Positions 35,011-49,262 of a stretch of 64,000 bases of DNA are shown here, piece by piece. Position 1 is the first letter of the stretch, and every line of letters begins with the position of its first letter. The stretch comes from Pyrus communis (lineage: Eukaryota; Streptophyta; Magnoliopsida; Rosales; Rosaceae): NCBI RefSeq assembly GCF_963583255.1, contig NC_084805.1, positions 11,586,827-11,650,826 of the forward strand, read 5' to 3'. Position numbers and translations under genes: made by a program. The notes under the pieces are model-generated. The model ran no database searches. It had not been told where the DNA came from and worked only from the letters and a program-made list of their open reading frames with translations.

Positions 35011-37037
35011 TGAAACTTAGACCCTTTTTGGTCATGCAAAAGCACCCATTGCGCCGAAAATGATGAACCCAGAAGTGACTATTTAGATCAAAACCTTGAG
35101 AAGATTATGTTCTTAGTAATTATATTTAAAGCAAAAAATATATATGTACCATTTCAAGCAAGTGTATGCAGAAGAAGAAACATGGTATGTACATATCATT
35201 TTTCACCGAAGCTCGCTCTACTCATGATAGTACATTTACCCTTATATCAATGGTCAAAATTCAACTCTTATTTTTCTCTATCCTCGTATCGCTCTAGATA
35301 TCAATGGTTATGTCATTACTCCCGCTCTTTATTTTTATCTGCTGGATTGAATAAACTGAAGAGATACAATGAACATAATTAAACATAGGTGTAGAAGAAG
35401 AGAAGGAAAAAAAAAAAAAAAAAAAAAAAAGAGATTATTTTAATTAAACATATATTGTTGTCCCTGCAAAGTGAGCAAACAGCTTACCAGGCAGGCAATG
35501 TATGAACATGTCTCGGCGTTGAAAGGTGATTCCTTTTGGGTGGCACCAAACGTGCCACTGCATTCTCCTTTGTTTTGGATTTGACCAATTGCATTTTTCA
35601 AACTCAAAATGTTATAAAGCTATAAACTATGGGAAGATGCATATATGAGTTTAGCTAAGCTATAAACTATTTAATGCATTCCGGTTTGGATCGTCATCTC
35701 CAAAGTTTAAATGAATTTAATGTAACTGTCTGATTATTTAAAAAAAAAATTAAAAATCATGGGGAGAAGTTGTAGTGCACTTCAAATACTTTTGGAACCT
35801 AAAAATATTTTCTCTAAAAACACTTTCAGTCATTTTAAAAACACTTCCATACGAGTCTTTTATCGATAAAACAAAGATAACCAATTCATATTGCAAGCGT
35901 ACGTCATTTTATAAAATAGGTAAGAATATTTATACATGCATTTGAAATGTGATGTTTGATTCTCCCACTCCCATTAATAGAAATTAGAATTATTTTAATT
36001 TCTTGACATGCGTTTACTAAAATATAAGTAAGAGAATTATTTCATTCTTTAACTTTTTCTTGCATTTAATTACGCGTAAAAAATGGGAAAATTGCAAGAT
36101 TTTCATCTTCATGGGGTTTGTTATGGCAAGGTTTTAATGAGGCCACACTCTTTTCTCTTCTATCCATCAATTTATTAATGAAATTCAACCCTTGTGATAA
36201 AAAGAAAAATCAATCTAAAATGCGGGAGGGAGGAAATTTAAACTTAAGTGCATGAGAAAACACATTTGCTCAGCAATATAACTATGTCCATATATGCATA
36301 TTTACTTATATTTGTAAATTAACAAGAACAAAGTATCAAAGTCGATTCACTTTATTGAGCCCATTGTAGCTCCGCCACCATATACCTAAACCTTATGCAG
36401 GAGCTCCATCATTTGAGTTTCTGTTCAAGCTCATCATGGAATCCTTTTACTTTGCCTCTGCAAATCTTTCACGAACTCAATCGCTCTTGAGGGGGGAAGC
36501 GTTGTCCGTCTGAGAATTTGTGGTCCATCAAGCACTACTCTTCGATGTTACTGTATATTGTCATTGTGTACCAAAATTGCTAGTGCTAATCTGCCAGCCC
36601 TAAATTTAAGGCCAATTACCATAGTGTAGGGAACGAAGGCCCAATGGAGATAGATTCTTTCTTTAAGCTTCCTCCTTCTCCTTCTCTCTTCCCAAAATCT
36701 TTGGATCGAGGCCCTTCGCAATGTTTCATCACCGTAATCTCACATCCTGTTGTGACCACACGTAAATTACCAAGGTCATATGTTAATCACAGAATCAAGT
36801 TAATACAAGTATCAATGACGGAAACAATCCTCAGAAACATATTACTCAAGCTTTGAAGCAACAGGAATGCATTCTCACCTGTGTTGATGGAAAACGGATG
36901 TGAATGCCTAACTAATGGGTGTCGAACTTATGATTACAACTTTACAAGGTATGCCTGGCTGAGAAATGGCAGGTTATGCTCCTTAGATGTTAAAATCAGC
37001 ACAATGTGTAGCCAAATGACAAGAAGCACAAGTCTAG
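35011..37037. other. Intergenic DNA downstream of REV1
   Basis: No gene recognised. Holds an A-run (about 35408-35430) and half of a common MITE-like repeat (about 35765-35858, including CACTTTCAGTCATTTTAAAA). The last few hundred bases probably include the REV1 3' untranslated region. Confidence 0.5.
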
Positions 37038-40000
37038 CTATATGTGCAAGTTTCCTCCATAACTCTCAGCGACAGATGCCTATAAAGATTAAATCAAGAC
37101 AACTGTGAGGAAGAATGAGCAGAACACAGGAAAGATTAAAACATGAAAATAGTGGATCATAATACTTAACAGCGAAAACTCTACAAAACAAGAGCTGGAT
37201 GATAAGGAAAATCATAGGTCTGACAATATTAAACGGATTAAAAATGCAGTACATGAAGAAATTAGTCGCATCGATCATGTCAAATACAAAAAAAAATTAC
37301 TTCAGTTGGCTAGTGTTTTTTCTTTACTCTGAACTTCTAGCTCATGCTAGGTAGTGGTGGCAGCCCTAGTATTTATCAGAGAAGAATGTTATCTGTATGC
37401 ACATGCTACTGTCATAGGAAAACAGATATTGAGAATTTTGATTTTGGAAACACATGGAGCACTACAAAAAGTAAACATAACTACTCACCTGAAGGTAAGG
37501 AAAGACATCGTTGTATACTTGTAAGAACAATTTTGATTTCATTGTAAACCTGATAGAACATATAAACTCCAATCAGTTAAATGTAACTAATTAGCATTCA
37601 AAAATATAAAAAGCAAGCAGAAACAGGTCACAAACAAACATAGATCTCAATTGGCATCTATATTTACCTTCTAAGAAGACGAAAACAAACATAGATCTCT
37701 TCAATATCTGAGTCAATCTTTAAGTTAATATACTCCCTGAGAAGCTCAGAGAAGCTGTATACAGCTTCAATCCAGCTGTCAGAACTTGGATCCGGAGGAT
37801 GTTGAGATTCCAAAATAGTATTTCGGAGAATGGTGGATAAATTTTGACTTGACCCTGATTTGTAATACAACTCAGCAAAAACATTTAACACCATGCACTT
37901 GCTGGATTTGAACTCATCAACCCACCCAGGAGGACTTCCAATCCAAAGTTTGTGGTTCAAAGCAGGATCACTTGGTCCCGAATGATCCTTGTTACTTGGA
38001 CCTAATAATTCCGGAGGCTTTTCTGCAGGAGGGCCCAAGGAAGCACTTGAAGATACGTCATTTTTCCGGTGTGCAGGAAGCTGCCCGAGTATGTCAACTC
38101 TCAGTTCTTGAGGCAACTGTTGCAACACTGAGGTATCTATTTGACTTAAAGATGACGGCATTATATCAGTGTTTCCAAGACCTGATGTAGAAACTTCCAC
38201 ATGATGGTTCCCTCCCACCACAGCAGAAGGAATTGCTTCTTTTTCTACTATTGTATGCTATATCACATGAGGAGAGATACCAATTATATAACCATAGAAG
38301 TCTAAAACGTGGACATACAATAGACAACTAGAACAAAAGATTCTCAATAACAATATATTTTTTCTGGAATAAAAACATAGGCATCGAAAGAAGGGGCGTA
38401 AGAACAAGATAGACCAACTGAACCTTCATTTAACATTTGCAACAGACAAAAAAAGAACACAGGGATTCTTATATAAAAAAGTTCAAAATCCAACCACAAC
38501 TTGATTTAGTACTGTCCAAAACAAGGCAGGAATGTTATCTAAACTTAACACTGCATCACAACTACAGCCATATCACCGAAAGCTATTATTATGGAAACTG
38601 AGCAAACAGCTAGATTGCTAGTAAAAGAGAAAGTCAACTTATAGTTAATCTGAAGTCCAGCAGAGAAGGTTTCTTTTACGTAATTCTGATGAATGATACT
38701 GGCTGAATAAATGAAGCATTGGCAAAATAGAACTGTAGAAGAAAGAGAAAAAGTTGGAACAGAAAATTTACCCTGATTTCTACTGATGCTTTGTTCTTGG
38801 GGACCACATCATTAACGAGTGGTCTCTCAACCCCAATCCTTGCACCTAAGTAGACAAAGCCATTATGTACATTAGGAATTCAGGACTAGTGAAATATAAT
38901 GGAGTTTGCAATGAATAGACAGTTACGGAAAAAACATTACCGTGTACTTGTTCATGTGGTACAGTAGCACTGGAATTTTCTCGTTTATTTTTAGCAACAT
39001 AATCAACTAACTTCCCACCATAGATTCCATTTAGTTCCGTAAATAATTCTGGAGGAAGACTCTCAATAACTCCCAAATCAAGATGACATAAAGGTGGTGG
39101 CTCAGAAACCTGGTCCAGAGAAGGTTCACCACTAGACAGACTATTGAGCACTGGAGTTTGAATACCATGTGAATCGTTGCCAACCAGGCCTGAAGTTCCA
39201 CCACTTCTCCGATCCTCACAATCTGTAAGATAATCCACTGTGAAATCTGTAAATATTTTATTCACAAAAGTAGTTTTTCTACTAATAACAGAACAAAATG
39301 TGGAGAATAAACTGTAGCTGAAAAATAAATATATATTACCTACATTCACCTTCACCCTAGATATAGAATGAAAATTAGATTTCTTTTCGGTACTCCCTGA
39401 GGCTGATGTGAGCCACGACTTTAAAGATTTTGTGCCAAATCCTTCAAAATCAAGTCAGGAGAGAGGTCAAGACAATAATTAAAAAAAATATAGGACACTT
39501 CCTGTATAGCCCAGAGACGCAACATATAAAATTTAATGATTGAAAACAAATTGAATGTAATCTGCACCTTGCTTTGGAGTGTCTATGCTCTCAAGCTTGG
39601 AAACTTGCAAGCCAATACCACGGATCTCCTTAACATCTGTGTACAAGCAATCAAACGATTGAAATGAAGTTATTACTTGTGCATAAAAATTATCTCCAAC
39701 CATAGGCCAGTTATATTTTGAAACTAAGATATGTGCATTTTTCTTTGATTTTGTCTGAATTCTATAGTTGTTATAGCCATGCAAATCCCATTGCCCCTAA
39801 AACCCATCACCAGCACTATTGCGAAGGTAATTCTAATTAACATTCTCCTCTTACGTCATTCTTTAGATACAGCCAAAATAAGTAATAAACCTAGAAAACA
39901 AAAACCCAAGTTGATGACAACTACATCAAACACAAAATTACATGAAATTCTCTTCACTGTGCTTTCCTAGGATTTCTTCCATCCATATGAAAACATGAAT

Positions 40001-43000
40001 ATTTTACGGAGTAAATTTACCTATAGAGAAAGACCCAAAGAGCTGATTCGCTATTCTTTGAAGAACTTCCACATCATCAGTAGCAGCTGGAACCTAATGT
40101 TTAAACAACTTAGATATTGGGCCCAAAAAGCACAACACTGTAATATGGTGCATTATACAACAATTCTTACATAAACATGCAAACATGCTTGCATGCCTGC
40201 TACTTGCACATATGTGATTATTTATGGAAGGTAAATAGTGTATATGTCGATACCGTTACAGAGTGGCTCAAGTTTTCACATTCTCCGCAGCCCATATACT
40301 TGACTGGCTCCCCTGCATCTTTACATCTTTTTTTAATCTAGAACAATGTAAAATAAAGTAGACCAATGTCAAACTTGGTTCAGAGAACACAATATCACCA
40401 AGACACACTAATCCAGAGATAAAGAAAGACACACACAAAACAATGCCCATTCAACCCCGCAACCCAATTTTGGACTAATAAACTTCAGAGAAGAAATACA
40501 CCTTAAGGGTAAAAGTACGGCCCAGCACCCCACATCCTTGCAAGCGTAAAGACACCTCTTTGCAGAGACTTGAGAGGAAGTGTTGACTCTGAAAAAAAAA
40601 AAATAAACGGTCAACTCTTTACCTGCTAACATATAAAAGTCATGTTAATAGATATTTTAAGAAGGGAATTGTTATTGGCACTCCGAAAATCTAAAGGTGC
40701 ACTCAAACTTTCTATATTTAGAAAGAAAAATACTCATATGAGGAATGCACAATTAGATATTTAGAATGTCAATAATAGTTCCCTTCTAAACAGTTTAACA
40801 GACTACCGACATCTTTCAAATCCTTGAACCTCACGCCCCAATTCACTTCAGCACCAATAGACTTGCTATCCTGCGCAAAACCACACGTAAGCAATGATGG
40901 TATAATGGTCAAAACACACCAAAAAAAGCATGTTTAAAGTTAGAGAGAACATTGGGACAAGAATTTCCTCGCTGTATAAAATTGTAGTGTGAAACAGTGC
41001 ACTTCTATAAATAATGCGAAGCTTAACATGGTCATCCTCCCTCTTCCGCACCGGAGGATTTCAAAGTATCTACGGTCCACAAAATTAGGTTCCAAAGAAA
41101 TCACTCGACATCTACTTATGCATAGTTGTGTTAGCCTGTGCAACCTACCAAGTGATACTAAAAACAACTATTACATATAGAATTATCAACCATACTTGTC
41201 GATTACAAATTACAATATAGAATTATCAAATACATGATTGCGTCTTTCCCACACTTTTGCAAAGTTAATCATATTCATATTATTACCTCATTCAGAATTA
41301 CTTCAGGTGTTAAGTAATAACAAATTACAATTGATCATAGAGCTACCTAAGTTCCAGGAAACTATGAACTTTAAAAGGAATTATTTTGATAAGTAGCATG
41401 CAACAAAGAAAAAAAGCACCAAAACAATCGGACAGCAGCCAATATGGAAAAGCACAACTGCAATGGGGAATTCTATAGAAAAGAGGAGAGTTGGAAAGAT
41501 ATGTGAAATATAAACGTAGAAATTCAGCAGATGATCTCAAAGTAAAGAAGGTATGTTCTTTTCCAAACCTGAATCACCCCAACTAGCCGGTTATCAATGC
41601 CCCTACTATGATTCCACAACATCACCCCAGTTTTCATCCCAAAGTTCTTTTGAAGAGAGTCCTGAACAAGAAAATAAGACATAATTAACATCTGAACATC
41701 TCTAATGTTAATACAACCAAGTTGCAACTTATTTTTCTATAAGTTAAGGAATTTGAATAATGACTAACCAATGGAAAGTGTTGTAGAATATCACATCAAA
41801 TAGACCACATTAACAGACAACTCAGCAACTTATTGTCATCATAAATCTCTTAAAAATAACAGTCAATGATAAGTTGTCACTCGATGATGTGTTGTCCATG
41901 ATAAGTTTTCTAAGCTTTGCCCTTCAGAAAGTTATTACTTCCATTTATACAGTATACGTAGCTGTCTCCATAACGAATTTCATATAATTTTCTCTACTCC
42001 GAAAACAAACAAAACATCAAGCATAAATTTAACTAAAGCCATTGAGATCATGGTCTTCTCATCTCAGAAAAGTTGATTAAATATTGCAAACTACTCCTGA
42101 TAATGTACAACTTAACCATCTCAGTACATGAAGAAAGAAAATCAAGACCCAGATAAAAAATAAATAAATAAACCTTTGAAATCATACGCAACTGTCCACA
42201 CGTCTGAACATTTTGTTTCTTCAACTTCTGCTCTAAAGTGTGTCCTATTCCTGGAAGTTCCTTGATAGGAAGTTGATGTAAATACTCATCCACCTGATGT
42301 ACTAAAAAACAATGTAAGTGTGTACAGCAAAGAGCATTCCATGACTTGTCCATAATCCATATTACAAGCTGATAGTCATTTGAAATTCAATACAAAAGTT
42401 CATAAGTTAAAAAGAAAAATCACTGTTCCAACTAAGTATTAAAAGGTACATAGCATCTAAGTCCTCCTTACTTTTTTCACCAACACAAAATGAAAAGTTA
42501 AAGAGCTACATAAACATTCAAGGGTTTGTGACTGATGCGTGTATGTTTAATACACGAATTAAATGACTAGGAGTCTACAGTCTTCCTTAATAAACTACTA
42601 CAATCACTAGAAAGTCAAAATAAATCGACAAAACAAATCCATCACAGACATGAGCAAGGGAAAATACCTTGCCTGTTATATATATCCAAAAAACCAGAAG
42701 GTTGTAGTGAAAAAGTTAACCAACGCAACACCCCCACCCCCCTATAAAAACTTAACCTCACTTATACACATCATTCATGCCTTACGCCACCTTTTTCCCA
42801 GTATACTTAAGTGGATTGAAATGCAAAGAGAGTTCATAACAAAACAGGTTTCCACATACTTTGCATTCAAAATTTCATTTGATGTGTTGGCTAGATACCA
42901 TAATCATATATATATGACATTCGAAGGAAAAAAATACATTGGTTTTTAATATGAAGCCAAGAACACAAAAGAATAGAAGAAAGAGCACACCTTTTCAGTA

Positions 43001-46000
43001 GGAATATAGCATTGACCATCCGGCTTAGCAGTTTTAGTGGCAAGGCGAGACATAAGCATATTTATGGCTATGCCAGCACTTGCAGAGCATCCAGTTGTCT
43101 CAAAGATCTCTTTTCTTACAATTGAAGCTAACACCTCAGGATCTACCCCTTCCACATCTGTGACATCTAAAAATGCTTCATCACAGCTTACTGCCTAAAT
43201 TCAAAAACTTCAATATTAACACAAAGGCAACTGAAAACTTAATGTATTTGTGACATCTAAAAATGCTTCATCGCAGCTTACTGCCTAAATTCAAAAACTT
43301 CAATATTAACACATTAACACAAAGGCAACAAAAAACTTAATGTACTTTAAGAATTAACTTCCACAAGCAAACATACCTGTACTTTATTGCAGTGCTTATG
43401 CAAGATGTCATAGAACTGATCAGCTACCTACAAAGCAGATCATATAGCTTATAGAATTCCAGTTGACAAGGTAAAATACAGTAAACAAATGACAGAACGT
43501 CTCTGTAAAAACGTATCTGAGACAAAACAATGAGAATCTTCCAGAAACATACCTCCTCATAAGCTTCAAAATCATATGGAATAATGACAAGGTTTGGACA
43601 AATAGCCTTGGCATCTCTAACAAACATCCCAGCCTTCACTCCTGCAAGTTAGAAATAAAACTATTAAATGCAAAATATAACCTCCCAAGACAAAATAAAA
43701 TTAAAAAGGTAAAAACCTGCTATAAACACATGTCACCAAAACCAACCATAATTTCGAGCAGGGTAGTTTGCAGATGAAATTTCAGCAGTTCCCTTTGGAT
43801 TATCAGAATGGCATACAGCTACAGGCCTATCCTTAAACTCAGGACGTTTCCTGATGACCACTGGCACGAAAAAACAGTCCTACAACAGCACATTGTTCAT
43901 CTCAGTTACATTCTCAGTTGTACAGAAAACTTCATCTCTTCCAAGATATTCATATTGCTTATTATATATAAGACCAATCAATTTTACACCTCTAACTAAT
44001 CCATCAATAACATCCCTAGGGATTAAATGAAATTATAGGAATCATGTATTTTCAAACTTGGCCCTTAAGATAGAGGTTAAAACTTAGAAAGGGTTTGGAA
44101 AAAAATGACTTTGGTGTTGGAGATGAGAATTTAAAGTACAAGATTTAAGAATGACAGTCGTCTTGGTAATAATGGTATCCGCGGCCAATAGTGGAGAAGA
44201 TGACAGTGATGAGTTGTCAACAGATAGCATGGCCAATGAAAATCAAAATTTATAACACACAAGGGATGCCCATCTGGTTGGCTGATAACACAGGGAGACC
44301 AGTAATTACCAGACAAGTATAAGGACATAATAATCAAAATTCAGGTTTAACAGCCTTGGATTTGGAAAGTACCATGTCAATATGTATAATGGCAGCCTTC
44401 TGAAAACTCGTCGAAGCACTAAGATTAGGCTCTGTGCTCTTAAACCCTTTAAAGGAACTCGGAAAACGTTTACGATACCGATTTCTCCATGTTCCTATGA
44501 AGTGCAGCCTTGAGCTCTGCAGTAACCAAAGACAACATGAAAATAAAACAAAAATGCAAGTAAGTTTAACTAGTATGCTATACAACATCCATTAGAAGTT
44601 TGGAACCACATAAAAGATATAACTCAACATCAGAAAGTTATGTAACTGTACAAGCAAATATACAAGTATCATCTCAACCACAAAGCCCAAACTGCCCACC
44701 ATATACAAATTCCATGGGTCATCCAAAAGATACCTTGTGAAGTTTCAATTGGCAACTGTCAGGATAATTGGTTTTGAAAATGCCATAAGATCAATTACAT
44801 TTGAATTTCTAGAAAATCAATGCAAGGAGCATGCCAACAAGAGTCATGGAGTATGCCAACAAGTATCAATAGAAAGTATATAACCTTCTCAACAAAGACA
44901 TCGTAAGAAAAAACAAAAAAGAGGTGAAGGCATAAATAGCTTTTGAAAACTAATGAAACCATTTTTATTTTTAAGACGAATAGGAATTAAGAATCTTGAT
45001 GGGACAAATCAAGATGAAAAAAAGTGGCACTAGTAGAGAAAGCACACAATTACTATCCAGTTCAGTACCTTAAAATAGTTTTCCACGAAATTGGAATCCC
45101 CAAGAGTTGAATGACTTCTACTAGACCCGACATTTGAAGAGCTTGGCAAGTGGTAGCTGCAATCGGAAGCTGATGTTTGGTGGGTACCACACTGAAGTTC
45201 ATCTTTTACACTGTCATGCACTTCTGCGTCCAAAGTAGTCATATCTGCAATTTGCACTTCACAATCTTTTTCACTACTTACATATGGCACCTGACCAGGT
45301 TCTCCATTGTCGTTCTCAAACATAATGTTATCAGATTCTCCACTAATTTGCCCTCTATGTTCTGTGGATCTGCCCACATCAGATCCAGTAGCATCTTCCA
45401 CTATGGCTCCCACCAGCAATGTAACCTCACTTTCATATGTTACTTGATTAGCAGCATCTCCCAAAGGATCGCCAGAGTCCGGGATTACTTTTGGGGAAAA
45501 GAAGGCTGACAGCAATGGTTGGTTGCAAGCAATCTGTTCAAGTTGGTAAGGAACCCCTGGAATGAGAAAATGAAAATCCCTCACAGTTAAAATTTTAAAT
45601 TATCCATTCATGAAAATATATAGTTCTTCATGTCACTCATTCAAAAACAAAAAATAATGACTGCAAGTAGACATCTCCAAGGCATGATCAATAACACTGA
45701 GGGGAAACATGTCAGAATCTCCAACACAAAACATTCCTTCAATCAAATACCCCTCATCCAATTTCACACTGCTACTTTTTGTTCCATTTAATATAATTAT
45801 CCCATGTATCAAGATACAACCCAATTAGTCAGTACATGGTAGTAACGCTTAGCTGAGTCCTAAATTTCATCAATTAAAAAAAAGACCAAATTAAAACTTT
45901 TAAGAAAAATAAGAAAGAAGAAAAAAGAAAAAAAAAACAGAAAAAAGGAGAAAAAGGCCCATGAACTTACAACTCAAGAGTTTGTTAGCAGCAACTGAAT

Positions 46001-47079
46001 CTAATATCCAGGAGGGTTTCACCACTGGGAGCCCTCCACTAAAAGACCTGTATTAGGATCAGGAACAGTACATGAAACTTATTGGAGAGTAATTAAATAT
46101 CAATATTCACGATTTTATTGATGTGAAACTAATTAAAAACATACGAACCTCAAATTTTTAATTTTGCTGTCAGGCAGATTACTGCAAATGATATGTGTGA
46201 CACGATGTCTGGAAAAATAATTCTCATATTTTCCACCGAAGTTCAACATGTAGCCTCGCAGTTCCTGAAACAGATTATCATCAACTCAAAGAAAACCCAC
46301 ATGTAGTAATGAAACAACTCGTCTCCCTATCGCTGCCACGAATCATTGAGGAAAACCAGGAACCTCAAATTATACATTCTCCACTACTAAGTTGCAAAAA
46401 ATGTTAATGCCATAAATGGAACGTAATGAACATGGCGATTCAGATTTCCTTTTCCATTTTCTTTTTATTTCTTGTACATCACATCCGTTCTCAACAGCCA
46501 ACAGTGGCGAACAGAAAATCACAAGAAGTCAACCAAACCTGATTGGGAGGAACCGTGTAGCCATCTACAAATATCGAAACCCCACGAAAAATATCATTTC
46601 CGGTATTTGAACCACTGTGTGAAGAAGCTGAAGCTTCTGTACCGAACTGATTATGAAGTTTCCTGTTCTTCTCTACCATGTAACTGCACCCAATTTCACA
46701 AAGACCAATCAGAATATAACTCCAAATTACTAACAAGTACACAGATTCAAAAATTGAATGCAAAATTAAACAAAACTAGGTTTTATTGATCTCATCCAAT
46801 TTCCCAAGCAGTTCTTAACAAAAATCGAAAATTGACGGCAATGAACGAAAGAGGAAGAAAGAAGTACCTGCCGAAATCGGAGAAGGGAGCTTTTTTGAAG
46901 GAGGAGCCAGAGGAGGAGAGAGAATTGGCGCCCCAAGAGGCGCCTAGGGTTTTCTGGTTGGCCGCCGTCTGCTGCTGCTTCTTCTTGGAGTTACTGTTCG
47001 AAGAGTTGGAATTGAAGCTCCTCTTGGAATTGGATCTCTGGCCGGACGAGCCGGCGGAGCGAGACGAATTCAAACTCAT
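37038..47079 (-). CDS. REV1: DNA repair protein REV1 (Y-family polymerase, deoxycytidyl transferase)
   Basis: Complete 23-exon gene, 1129 residues. Exons (coding order): 46868-47079, 46539-46683, 46149-46264, 45971-46047, 45069-45556, 44373-44516, 43747-43879, 43553-43641, 43377-43427, 42991-43194, 42174-42293, 41569-41661, 40811-40870, 40502-40588, 40260-40337, 40021-40093, 39568-39636, 39340-39441, 38941-39222, 38772-38845, 37668-38257, 37489-37549, 37038-37079. Domains: BRCT about 101-183; palm with DMDCFF near 393-398 and SCDEAFLDV at 488-496 (catalytic acidic residues intact); helix-hairpin-helix KELPGIGHTLEQKLKK; little-finger region to about 755; two ubiquitin-binding-motif-like segments (ESLPPELFTELNGIYGGKL near 835, VLQQLPQELRVDILGQLP near 945); C-terminal partner-binding domain from about 1010, ending SYGGNLHI. 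Known role: translesion synthesis in the nucleus, inserting dCMP opposite abasic sites and scaffolding Pol zeta. Length fits plant REV1. Intron 9 holds a partial duplicate of exon 10, intron 13 a MITE. Confidence 0.95.
40660..40787. mobile_element. MITE in REV1 intron 13
   Basis: 128 bases with ~24-base terminal inverted repeats: left AGAAGGGAATTGTTATTGGC, right end reverse-complements to AGAAGGGAACTATTATTGAC. No coding capacity. Target duplication unclear. Confidence 0.7.
43160..43320. repeat. Tandem duplication including the start of REV1 exon 10
   Basis: The block from TGTGACATCTAAAAATGCTT through GCTTACTGCCTAAATTC to ACACAAAGGCAAC occurs at about 43159-43229 (real exon start) and again at about 43250-43330. 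The copies differ by one base in the coding part (ATCACAG/ATCGCAG) and a small insertion of repeated ATTAACAC. The extra copy carries a second acceptor site in intron 9. Confidence 0.9.
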
Positions 47080-47297
47080 TTCTACGGAGGAAAGAGTGTT
47101 GGAGAAGCTGTTGGTGGATTTTAGATTTTATCATTCAAATGACGCGGCAAATTAGAAACTGTATTTATATGTTTTGTGGGAGTAGTCGGTAACCGGGTTT
47201 TTGTAACGGTAAAGACCAGGCCCGGTTTCCGGTTTTTCTTTCTCTTTTTAATTTTTTGGACTTCTTTATTGTTTTTTTGGATTTTTTTATTCCTCTT

Positions 47298-47402
47298 CAC
47301 TTATACGTGAGAGTTATTAAGTTCAATTCTTGCTAAAAACGAATTTAAACCACATTATTATGGTTAGTCTATATCGAGGCTTAGCCCAGACTCTCACCCC
47401 CT
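47298..47402 (+). mobile_element. Degenerate SINE fragment
   Basis: Contains GTGAGAGTTATTAAGTTCAATTC (B-box-like AGTTCAATTC) and the tail CGAGGCTTAGCCCAGACTC typical of the SINE family seen at 29530-29656 and 50504-50659. Confidence 0.5.
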
Positions 47403-47501
47403 TTAACCAACTCCAAAACTTGGAGTAAATCCTACATTTTCCCTTCTATTCCCCTCATTTCTCTCCAACCCTTGTTCTAAAATTGGGTTAAGTGTTAAAA
47501 C

Positions 47502-47545
<44 letters not shown>

Positions 47546-49262
47546 CAAATTCTCCCCAAGATTTAGCCCAAAAAACTTGGTGTAACCCAAATGTGAGAGT
47601 GGATAAAGGGAAAGTGGATTTGCCAGCCCAGACATGCGCCACAGGCTGCACATGCTAGGCCGACCCAAAGTATATGGCCTATCCACGTAGGGTTGTCTGT
47701 CTTGATGTCTAATGGGTAATTGAGCCCAACAGCTCTTTTATGATCTGGTGGCCACAATTAGTTGGGCCGTTGGTTCATCCAATGGTCGACATTCAAACTT
47801 TTTTTTAGTTTTATATTTATATATTTATTGAATTAAATCCAACAGCTGAAATCGAATATAATCAAATCTAACGATAAAAAAAAACTAAATATCCAAATTT
47901 AAATCCAACAGCTAAAATAATTAAAAAAGTTATTTAACTCAAAATTCACCCCAAAAACTCTATAAATACCTATGTATTTGTTTAAACATCCACACAATAC
48001 TCATTTTTCTCCTACAATTCTTCCAATTTTTCTTTCTACCATCTTCCGCTGAAAAGCTCGCCGTCATGAGGTAACTTGGGTGATATTTAATTTAAATTAT
48101 GCTTTTGTATATATTGCGTAGTTTAGATTGTTTTCGAACTCTCAAATAAAAATCATTCTATGGATTAATATGGTTATGTGTTTGTAGTGTTTGTATTGCA
48201 ATTTAATGAATTCCTTTTATGTTTTGATATCATTAGTTTAAGGTAATTCTATAATTGGGTTTTCTGGGGTTTTACCCAAGTGGTATTTAATTTCGTTTCA
48301 TTCGATTCCTCTTCGTAATTTAGTGCAATGGATTATAAGAACAAATCATTGGTTCTTGGTTTTCTTTTTAAACTATGTTGTAAAATCCTTTTGAAATCGA
48401 TAGTTCCTTTTTTAACTGATGTAATTTTGATAAGGAAACCATTCATGTCAAGAATCTGCGCCTGATACACATCCTATTTTTGATAGACTTTCACAATTCC
48501 AAATTGTATGAAATTCGGTCATGTTGTAAAATAGAATATATTATACACTGGTATTTTTTTCACCTTTTTTTTGGACAAGAAATGAATTTATGCTAAAATG
48601 TTAAAAGTGATACCATGTTGCTAGAATTTTGCAAACACGTTTGTGATTTTTTTTTTTTTTATATATACCTATGTGATTCCTAAATTCATGAACTAATTAA
48701 ATTGAACTAAGTCATGTATTTCCTAAATTCCTATTTTATATTGATAATTTGTGATATTCATGATCCTAATGTCTTGTTATGATTTCAGAATATGTCTTAC
48801 AAAAGAGAGATAGACTCTTGTAGACAGGGAGAGAGCAGCGTGGCACGAGGGAGAAGAAGAAAAGAAAGGAGAAGGAGAAAGAGAAGGCACGGACCCGTTT
48901 AATGGGGCTTTGCACAACAAAAAAGTTTGTCAAGCAAAATTAAGAACATAGTTGAGTAAAAAAAGTGTTGATGGGTTTTTATTTTACAAGTCATTGTGGA
49001 CCTTTTCTCAATGGCTAGTACATGTTGCCCAATGAAATGGTTCGTCAAGAGAAGTATAAGCCAACGAACTAGAATTTCGTCGGATAAAATGACACAATGC
49101 GCGCCAATTTTTCCTTTTGGCACCAAAACATTGCCCAACAAAACATATTTTGCCCTACGAAATATTTTCATCGCTCAAAGTCTTTGACAAAATCCTAAAC
49201 GTTGACCAAGTTTGCCGAACCAAAGTTTTTTTCGTCGAGCAAACTTTTATCGTGCAACTGGT
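47403..49262. other. AT-rich intergenic DNA
   Basis: Contains a ~36-base A-run (47505-47541), repeated AAATCCAACAGCT words (47835-47920) and a TATA-like CTATAAATACC near 47960. The latter is followed by a pyrimidine-rich stretch, as in a promoter, but no coding region follows. Purine-rich stretch at 48825-48890. No gene recognised. Confidence 0.45.

Noticed and set aside
45022..45036. CACTAGTAG in REV1 intron 5 as a CACTA end
   Set aside because: No subterminal repeats, no partner end, and it lies a few bases from a normal exon-intron structure.
46832..47155. 107-codon plus-strand ORF opposite REV1 exon 1
   Set aside because: Shadow of the S/N/K-rich first exon on the other strand.
47960..48880. 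Protein-coding gene after the TATA-like CTATAAATACC
   Set aside because: No frame of useful length follows and no splice-linked exons were found; left as AT-rich intergenic DNA.
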